A stretch of DNA of 64,000 nt, taken from positions 107,110 to 171,109 of the forward strand of contig CAWEUM010000007.1 of assembly GCA_963812255.1 (NCBI GenBank), written 5' to 3'. Positions 15,628 to 23,000 of this stretch are shown here, in pieces (positions within the stretch are counted from its first letter, which is position 1; each line of letters starts with the position of its first letter). This DNA is from DATJGR01 sp963812255. GTDB lineage: Bacteria; Pseudomonadota; Gammaproteobacteria; Pseudomonadales; Azotimanducaceae. The translations under genes and the position numbers were made by a program. The notes under the pieces were generated by a model. The model did not search any database. It saw only the letters and a program-made list of their open reading frames with translations, and was not told where the DNA came from.

Positions 15628-17349
15628 TCATCCAACCGTGGCGATCGGTCGCTCCCGTTGACGCAGGAGCCACTGACCGTGTTCACGCATCGCCGCGTCA
15701 CCCAGCTCACGCAAGATCCGACGCCGTTCGTTCGCCTTGGTCGCGTGCCGAAGCTGATGTTGCGCGTTGGCGAAGATGCGGTCCATGAACTGATATTGAT
15801 TGATCAGTTCGTGCTCCGCTGTTCGATACGCGTACGCCTGGCGAATCGCCGCCATCACCGGTAGCAGTCCCATTGTCGCAATCAGCACGTTGGCAGGCTC
15901 CTGATCGAGCACGAATTGCGCAAAGGCCAACCAAGCCGCCAGTGCCAGGCCCCCGGCCAAGGACAGCACACCGAGCGCCTCGGTGAAGCGGTGCTGACGC
16001 AGCAACCGTGGCCAACGATCACTGTAGAAATGCAACTGTGAGCGATGCGGATCATCCACCCAGTCGCGCACGGCCAGGACGATGCCGGTCTCGGCCGGCA
16101 CGTTCTCCGTCGCGTCGTCGCGCCGACCGGTGACGCGTAGCACATTGCGAATCCAGCCGAGTTCGAGGTCGTGGCGCTTCAGGAACGCATCGTGCCCGAA
16201 GCGGCTCAGCGCAGGTGGCTCGACGCCCGCAACCGCCCAATAGAACTGCACGCGAAGCGCTTCGGCGAGGACGCGGTAGTCGAGATGGCGGCGCTGCCAC
16301 GCGCCCCGCTTCGCGACGAGATAGGTACCGATACTCGCGGCCATGAATGCGAGGTACGGATAGATCATCGACTCATGACCCGACAGATCGCCATAGCCGA
16401 TGAAACACAGCCCGGCGGCGAATGCAAAAAAGCAGACCACACGCAACGCGCCAAAGTAGCGTCGTTGATAGTGCATCGCGAGCCAATCGACGACTCCAAA
16501 CAGGTTCGCAATGGTGCGAACGCTGTCGTCGAACTCGGTTCCGTCGCCAGGCAACAGCGCATTCGGCGCGCGCTCGATGGCCGCCGCGTGGCGCTGCGCA
16601 TCGCGGCTGAATTCACTCATCCGCTGCAGCACGATCTCATAGCGCGTCGGCATCTCAGATGTTCTCGGTGCACGCGCGGCACGCGACAGCCACCACGTTT
16701 CGCCAACCTCCAGCGGCGCCTTCGGCGCGCCGTCGGGTCGGTCTCGCGAACAGACGATGTGATACACGAGGTCGCTCTCGTCATCGGTGTCGTCGAGCCG
16801 GGAACGTGGCTCGCCGATCGACAGACCCGGCATGAAATCGTCCTGGTGAAAGCGGATGATCGCCGCGGTGCCGCCGGACGGTCCGTCTTCATTACCGTCC
16901 CAAAGCGCCAGCAGAATGTGGCAGTGGGCCGCGATGAACGCGCCGAGCTGCGCATACTGCATGTCCCGCGCGGGCCCGGGATGGGTCACATTGGACGCCG
17001 TGTTGCCGGTGACGAGTGGCAACGTCAACACGCTGTTGCCGTTGACGATCGATCTATAGTCGCGCAGCGACGCATGATCGAAATCGCGCTCGTACAGATC
17101 GCTCGGCATCGGCAGCACGTATGTTACCTGCATGCCCAATGCATTGGCCGCATCGGCGACGAGCCGATCGGCGCCATCCGCCAGCGACGTCAGGATCGAG
17201 ACGCGCAGATCCGGGTACTTGCCTTGCAGCGCCGCGAGGAAGCATCGGATACGTTCGCAATGGCCATCGATTTCGTTCGGCATCAGATCCCGATGACCGA
17301 TCGCTCCGATCACCAGCGGTACCCGACTGTCGGCGCTCGTCGATGTCAT
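15628..17349 (-). CDS. SLOG-like sensor fused to SLATT-like multi-helix membrane effector
   Basis: The 573-residue protein begins with a Rossmann-like domain (about 10-200). It has VIGAIGHRDL, then LTSLADGADRLVADAA and VLPMPSDLYERDF, a pattern I associate with SLOG/LOG-type nucleotide-binding domains. The C-terminal half has four predicted membrane helices (298-318, 328-348, 457-480 and 486-506), arranged as two pairs with a soluble segment containing HLDYRVLAEALRVQFYW between them. This WxxYRxxAExLR-like part resembles SLATT domains. SLOG-SLATT proteins have been proposed as nucleotide-triggered membrane effectors in conflict systems. The start overlaps the stop of the GST-like gene (ATGA). 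No nucleotide cyclase is nearby, so the ligand is unknown. The domain calls come from pattern reading, not a profile search. Confidence 0.55.
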   Translation of the reverse strand: MTSTSADSRVPLVIGAIGHRDLMPNEIDGHCERIRCFLAALQGKYPDLRVSILTSLADGADRLVADAANALGMQVTYVLPMPSDLYERDFDHASLRDYRSIVNGNSVLTLPLVTGNTASNVTHPGPARDMQYAQLGAFIAAHCHILLALWDGNEDGPSGGTAAIIRFHQDDFMPGLSIGEPRSRLDDTDDESDLVYHIVCSRDRPDGAPKAPLEVGETWWLSRAARAPRTSEMPTRYEIVLQRMSEFSRDAQRHAAAIERAPNALLPGDGTEFDDSVRTIANLFGVVDWLAMHYQRRYFGALRVVCFFAFAAGLCFIGYGDLSGHESMIYPYLAFMAASIGTYLVAKRGAWQRRHLDYRVLAEALRVQFYWAVAGVEPPALSRFGHDAFLKRHDLELGWIRNVLRVTGRRDDATENVPAETGIVLAVRDWVDDPHRSQLHFYSDRWPRLLRQHRFTEALGVLSLAGGLALAAWLAFAQFVLDQEPANVLIATMGLLPVMAAIRQAYAYRTAEHELINQYQFMDRIFANAQHQLRHATKANERRRILRELGDAAMREHGQWLLRQRERPIATVG

Positions 17350-18263
17350 CGGACGAGCGCAAATCCCTGTCGCGGAAAGTGCACGACGATCTCCGCGGCG
17401 GTCGGGTCGTGGCGTCGCACCGCATACTCGCGCGGCGAACAGATCACCAGTTCGCCGCTGACCGGGAACAAGCCATAGTCGGTCGGCACGACAGCAGCGT
17501 CGCCGCCGAGTCCGAATCCGGCCGGCAAGAGAGTAGCCGCCTCAGGTATCGGTGCGGGATCCGCCCGAGTGCCAATCGCAAGCGCTTCTTCAGCGGTCAT
17601 GTCGGTATGCTGGCCGTGACCGAACGCCGCCATTCTGTCGCGCCATGTCGTCACGTTCGGATACGGATCAAGCAGCGGCGCCACCGTGGAATTGTTGGCG
17701 ATCAGCCACAGACAGTGATAGACCGAGAAATCGGCGATCTGCGGTGCCGACCCGAACAGGAACGCATCCTTTAGCGCTGCGTCGAGTTCCAGTAGATAGT
17801 GCGCCAGATGCGCCTCGGCAACATCCGGCGCGATCGTCACGATCGGTGCGCCTTTCGTGAGTTCGGCGCGATCTTTCTGAAACGCCTCGACTTGTGTCGA
17901 CGAAAGCGTACTCATAGTCGCCGCGACCGCGCGCGGTTGAAATGTCACCGACACCACGATTCGGAACAAGTGGCTGTCGGCCCATTCGGCCACCCGGCGC
18001 GAAACGAATCCGTCGTGCAGACGTTCATCGCCGGCGATTTCTGCCAGCCGCTCGGCAATGATCTTCGTATCGCACCAGATGTCCGCGCCCTGCTGCATCG
18101 TCGGCGTACGGCGGTAGCCACCGGTCAACGGCATCAGCAGCGGCCGCGGCATGATCGGTGCGGTGATCACGGACCGCCACGGCAGCTTCAGATAGCCGAG
18201 CATCAGCCGGATCTTCTCCGAGAACAGCGAGCCCGCGTAGTGATGCAGGATAATATCGTTCAT
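17346..18263 (-). CDS. Glutathione S-transferase family protein with C-terminal extension
   Basis: The 305-residue protein starts at ATG 18263 behind a clear AGAGGAG site; a longer frame to 18290 is less likely. The N-terminal thioredoxin-like GST domain includes HHYAGSLFSEKIRLMLGYL, the TGGYRRTPTMQ cis-Pro region and ADIWCDTKIIAERLAE. The helical GST C-domain follows (about 90-200, with FLFGSAPQIADFSVYHCLW). The last 100 residues form a Pro/Val-rich, beta-looking extension ending in EIVVHFPRQGF. GSTs conjugate or reduce substrates with glutathione; the substrate is unknown. It lies 23 bases after the LysR gene and overlaps the SLOG-like gene by four bases, which makes a tight three-gene unit. 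Confidence 0.82.
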   Translation of the reverse strand: MNDIILHHYAGSLFSEKIRLMLGYLKLPWRSVITAPIMPRPLLMPLTGGYRRTPTMQQGADIWCDTKIIAERLAEIAGDERLHDGFVSRRVAEWADSHLFRIVVSVTFQPRAVAATMSTLSSTQVEAFQKDRAELTKGAPIVTIAPDVAEAHLAHYLLELDAALKDAFLFGSAPQIADFSVYHCLWLIANNSTVAPLLDPYPNVTTWRDRMAAFGHGQHTDMTAEEALAIGTRADPAPIPEAATLLPAGFGLGGDAAVVPTDYGLFPVSGELVICSPREYAVRRHDPTAAEIVVHFPRQGFALVR

Positions 18264-18286
18264 CGTTACTCCTCTGGATATCTCGT

Positions 18287-19141
18287 TCAAAGTGCCTGCG
18301 CATGTGTGCGCATCAACTGATAAAAGCTCTGAATCAACGGTCTGGAGAACATCGACTTGCGCGCAACGAAACGAACCGGGCGATTCAAGCCGGCGTCACC
18401 GAGCGGAATGAGTTTGTCGCCCGGTACGCCCAATGTATGGGCGACACCGAGCGGTATCAGTCCATGGCCGAATCCCGCGAGCGCCATCTGTGCGACCGTG
18501 AAGAACGACTCGAGAGACGTGGAACGATGCAGGCGCAACCTGCGCATGTCATCTTCGATCGACTGCCACGCGCCCGAGCGCGACTCGATGGTAATCACCG
18601 AGAGTTCGTCGCCGACCCGATAATCGATATTCGACAGCGCGGACGGCACGATGACCATCGGCTCGAGCCGCAGTACTTCGCTCTGCAGATCGGTCTCCGA
18701 ATTCGCGGAGCCGGTACAGATGCCGACCATGTATTCGCCGGAACGGATCCTATCCAATGCGATCGGCGAGCGCTGGGCATGAAAGGTGAACTCGACCTCC
18801 GGCAATTGCTGCTGCACCGTGGCGAACACGCGGGGGCCCCAGCTGGCGAGAATCGCCTCCGAGACGCCGATGATGATCTTGCCCTTCTGCAACGTCTTGT
18901 CCTCGAGGAAAACGCTGCGCAGCTCCGAGATCAACGGCGTCACCTTTTCGACGAGGCGCGTGCCGTGATGTGTCAACGCAACGCGCCGGCCATGCCGTTC
19001 GATCAACGCGCGATCGTAATAGCGCTCCAGTGCGGCAATGCGTTTGCTGACCGCCGACTGGGAAATCTTCAACACAGTACTCGTCTCCATCATCGTGCCG
19101 GTCTTCGACAAAGTGACGAGCGTTTCGAGGTTCTCGATCAT
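18287..19141 (-). CDS. LysR-type transcriptional regulator
   Basis: A typical LysR helix-turn-helix sits at the N-terminus (LVTLSKTGTMMETSTVLKIS, then QSAVSKRIAALERYY), followed by the linker and a periplasmic-binding-like effector domain (about 90-284). I chose ATG 19141, giving 284 residues; ATG 19162 adds seven residues and is equally open. The gene is the first of a unit with the GST-like and SLOG-like genes and is divergent from the TauE/SafE gene. LysR regulators often act on the divergent neighbour, so it may control the exporter and its own operon. The inducer is unknown. Confidence 0.88.
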   Translation of the reverse strand: MIENLETLVTLSKTGTMMETSTVLKISQSAVSKRIAALERYYDRALIERHGRRVALTHHGTRLVEKVTPLISELRSVFLEDKTLQKGKIIIGVSEAILASWGPRVFATVQQQLPEVEFTFHAQRSPIALDRIRSGEYMVGICTGSANSETDLQSEVLRLEPMVIVPSALSNIDYRVGDELSVITIESRSGAWQSIEDDMRRLRLHRSTSLESFFTVAQMALAGFGHGLIPLGVAHTLGVPGDKLIPLGDAGLNRPVRFVARKSMFSRPLIQSFYQLMRTHAQAL

Positions 19142-19236
19142 CGACAGATATTCATTCCGCAAGCGTCAGCATCATATTCCGAGCATTCGCTTTTTTCATA
19201 GATCGACTTCGCCAACACTGGCGCGCCCCCCAACTG

Positions 19237-20001
19237 ATGGAATCGCTGTTCGAAAAGCTGATCGACATGTGGATCGAACTCGTCATCGTCGCGGCGGTCG
19301 TGTTGACCAGCCTGCTGTCGGGCGTGCTGGGTATGGCCGGCGGCATTCTGCTGATGGCCGCGCTCGTTTCGCTGAAACCCATCGCCGTGGCCATGATCAT
19401 TCACGGCGTCGTGCAGGCGGTCTCCAACGGCTCTCGCGCCTGGTTGCTACGAAAGCACATCGTGTTCCAAATTCTGCCACCGTATCTGCTCGGCGCCGCG
19501 TTGTCGTTCGGCGCATTCGTGAGCCTTACGGTGGTGCCGAACACGGCCTGGGTGATGATTGCCATCGGCGGATTGCCGTGGCTCGCATTGGTCGTTCCGA
19601 AATTGCGCGGCGTCGACGTTACGCGACCCACCACCGCAGCAGTGTGTGGCGCTACGGTGACTGCCTCGCAGTTGTTTGCCGGCGCTTCGGGCCCATTGCT
19701 CAATTTCTTCTATCTGAATACGCGCCTGAACCGTTACCAGATCGTCGCCAGCAAGGCGCTGACGCAGACGCTGGGTCACCTGCTCAAACTGACCTACTAC
19801 GGCGGCGTGATCCGCGTCGGCGATGCCGGGGTCAACCCGGTGTTCCTCGGCTGCGCGGTGCTTGCAGCGGTCATCGGTACCCGACTCGGAACCCGATTGC
19901 TCGATCGCTTCGGCGACGGCGACTTTCTTCGCATCAGTGAGTACGTGATCCTCGCAATCGGTCTGTACTGCATCGGCGACGGTCTGCGCAGACTTTATTG
20001 A
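19237..20001 (+). CDS. TauE/SafE family exporter (anion permease)
   Basis: The 254-residue membrane protein has about eight hydrophobic segments in two repeats. The first contains LLSGVLGMAGGILLMAALV, the glycine-rich TauE/SafE motif, and the second contains GATVTASQLFAGASGPLL. Family members move sulfite, sulfoacetate or related organic anions across the inner membrane, but substrates are rarely known. It is divergent from the LysR gene, with about 95 bases between the starts. It ends just before the palindromic repeat at 20006-20058. Confidence 0.85.
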   Translation: MESLFEKLIDMWIELVIVAAVVLTSLLSGVLGMAGGILLMAALVSLKPIAVAMIIHGVVQAVSNGSRAWLLRKHIVFQILPPYLLGAALSFGAFVSLTVVPNTAWVMIAIGGLPWLALVVPKLRGVDVTRPTTAAVCGATVTASQLFAGASGPLLNFFYLNTRLNRYQIVASKALTQTLGHLLKLTYYGGVIRVGDAGVNPVFLGCAVLAAVIGTRLGTRLLDRFGDGDFLRISEYVILAIGLYCIGDGLRRLY

Positions 20002-20005
20002 AAAA

Positions 20006-20058
20006 GAGTCACCCCCATGGGGGTCGACCCCCGTGGGGGTCGACGCGGCTCTGACCCT
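20006..20058. repeat. REP-like element (copy B) with 16-bp tandem palindromes
   Basis: Two 16-bp units, 20011-20026 and 20027-20042, differ at one base, and each is nearly self-complementary (ACCCCCATGGGGGT type). The right part, 20033-20058, matches the reverse complement of 12047-12072 at 24 of 26 positions and ends in CTCTGACCCT (20049-20058). The element fills the gap between the convergent TauE/SafE and carboxylase genes. It would form very strong hairpins in either transcript. Confidence 0.75.
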
Positions 20059-20062
20059 CTGT

Positions 20063-23000
20063 CTAGTTGACCGGTTTGACAACGAACAAAAGATCGCCGA
20101 CGTTCACCTGCTGACCGCTGGTGTTGTTGATCCGTGTGACCTCGTAGCGCTCCGTCGACGGATAGAGTTCTTCTTCACCATTGTTGAAATCCTTCAGCGC
20201 CAGCGGCGTAAACAATTTCATCGCTTCGAGTTGACACAGCGTCGTGTCGGCGTCGATGCGGTCGCCGACGGCGACGAATTCCGGTTCGGTCGGCGTCGGC
20301 GTGATGTAGAAGATCCCGGTCGCCGGCGACAGCACTTTGAGTTCGTCGCTGCCTTCGATCGCAATCGCGTTGCGATCGATGCCGACGCTGGTTTTGCCTG
20401 CGGCCGCATTGATCTCTCCGATCAGAGCGTTGGCATCGACGCGGGTCAGGAACTCTGGCAGGTAGTTGGTATCGTAAGCGCCGTCGCGGAACACCGAATC
20501 GGCCAGCACGCGTTGCAACAGCGCGATGTTGGTGCAGATCCCTGAAATACGTACGCGGCCGAGATAGTCGAGTAGTTTGTCGATCGTTTCGAGCCGATCG
20601 GCACCGTGCGCGATGACCTGCGCGATCATGCTGTCGTAGTAAGGCGACACGAATTTCCCCGCGGCGGCCGTCGCAATGACTTCGATGCCCGCCATCGACG
20701 GCAATTCGCACTGCGCAATCTCGCCCGGGTCGGGACGAAACTGCAGCTTGCCTGCGCCGTCGATGACAATGCGTTCGGCATTGATTCGCGCTTCGATCGC
20801 GTAACCCTGGTTGCCGATTGCCAGTTTCGCGATGCTTTCGCCGGCGGCGATCCGGAACTGTTCGGCAACGATATCAACACCGCAGACGAGCTCGGTGACC
20901 GGATGTTCGACCTGCAGCCGGGTATTCATTTCCATGAAATACACGGCGTTCGACTTCAGATCGAAAATGAACTCGACGGTGCCCGCGCCGACGTAGCCCA
21001 CCTCGTCCGCGATGGCCGCGGTGTAACGCAGCACCGCTTCGCGCAGGTCCTCGGGCAGCATCGTCGAATCGGACTCTTCCAGAATTTTCTGCTTGTCACG
21101 CTGCACGCTGCAGTCGCGCAGCCCCAGCACTCGCGTATTGCCGTGGACGTCGCGCAGCAACTGCGCTTCGATGTGGCGCAACGACGTCACGTATTTTTCC
21201 AGATAGACGTCACCGTTGCCGAACGCACCGCGCGCTTCGGCGACCACCCGATGAAACTGATCGTGAAAATCCTCGGCGGTCTCGACCGTCTGAATGCCTT
21301 TGCCACCCCCGCCGTGCACCGCCTTGATCAGCACCGGATAACCAATCTGATTGGCCACCTCGGCGGCGCGCTCGACGCTCGTCAGGATGCCGTGACTGCC
21401 GGGTACCACCGGCACGTCGAGGCGCAGCGCGGTATTGATCGCGTTCGATTTGTTGCCCATCGCATCCATGCTTGCGACCGGCGGTCCAATGAAATTGATG
21501 CCGTGACTGCGGCACAGCTCGGCAAATCCCGAATTTTCCGACAGGAATCCGATGCCGGGATGCAACGAGTCGACGCGTTCGTGTTCGGCGACACGCAACA
21601 CGCTCATCGCGTTCAGATAGCTCTCATCCGGTGTGTTGCCGCCAATGCAGACAACCCGGTCGTGCGCGCTGAGCATGTCGACGGCCGCGGAGTCCATATC
21701 CGGGTCGGACTGGACCAGCACCACTTCGATGGCATTCCTTTGCGCGACACGAATCAGTTTTACCGCGGTGCATCCGCGCGCGTGAATCAGCACGCGCTGC
21801 ACAGGGCGCACCAGATCGCGATCGCGGAATGTCGGCCGACGTCCACCGAGCTGTGGCCGTTCCGTCGACAGCGAGCCAGCCATCACACGTTGCACGGCTT
21901 CGACCACGGTTTCGGTAGGTAGTGGAATGTCCGGATCGATCTTGCGCAGGCGCGCATCGAGATCGTCGAAGAACGGGTGCCGTACCAGCCCCTGCATCGC
22001 CCCCGGTACCACCGAAAGGTAGTTCGATAAGGTCGCGGTCGACGGAAGGTTCGACGGCACGACGATCTGTCCCGCGAACGGCATGTTGGCGCCGCTGAAA
22101 TAATAGTTCTGTGCCAGCGGGTGAGTGACGAAACTCGCCTGTGCGCCGCCGGTACAATCGCCGAAACCGAACATGATGACCGGGAGTTCCGAATCGCGTA
22201 CGAAGCGGGTGATGCGGTCGTTGACGGCGGCCATCGAGAACAGCGCTCCCGCGCCTTCCTTGGTCTGCATTCCGCCCGACGAGATGAAGCCGATCACTGG
22301 CAACTGGCGTTCGGCGCAGTCCACCAACAGCTTGCAGACCTTTTCCGCACTCGCCATATCGAACGCGCCGGCCTGAAACTCGATGTTGGAAACGACCGCG
22401 CCGACCCGGATGCCACCGGCGCCGTCGTTGAATGTACCGATGCCAGTCACGATCCCGCACGGTGGGAGTTTGACCTTCAGCGCGCTCTCGATCGAGATGC
22501 GAAAGCCCGGGAACTCGCAGGGATCGGAACTGAGCAGGTCGCTGTAGAACTCCTCGAAATCGGTGAAGAAGGTATCGATCAGCGCGCGATAGCCGGTCGC
22601 CTTACGAGCCTTGTACTCATCGACCACTTGCTGAATGCGCAGGTCGCGATACGCGATCGTCAACCGGTTCCAGAAATCTTTGCGACGCCCGATTGCGCGC
22701 GGCGAGATTCGGCCATCGTAACGGCGCCGATCCTTTTCCGATTGCAGGTGCGCGCCGAGCAGCCGTTCGAACAGAAACGTGACGACGACGAACAGCGTAT
22801 CCGACAAGTGCGGGAAGCTCGTTTTCTTCCACTCTTCGACCGCGCGAAAGAAATCGGTGCTACGCGGCGTATCGGCGACGCGAATGAACCAGCGGAAGAA
22901 CTGATCCCGTAGCCGCACCAGCGCCGCCTCGTCAGTCGTCGCGGTGGCCACGTTGACCGCCATGCGCGCGGCCTGGGACAGCGTCGTATCGAGTAGCTTG

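Noticed and set aside
15628..19141. SLOG-like operon considered as a CBASS or Thoeris system
   Set aside because: No CD-NTase/SMODS, TIR or HORMA-type gene is adjacent, so a named defence system cannot be claimed; only the domain similarity is reported.
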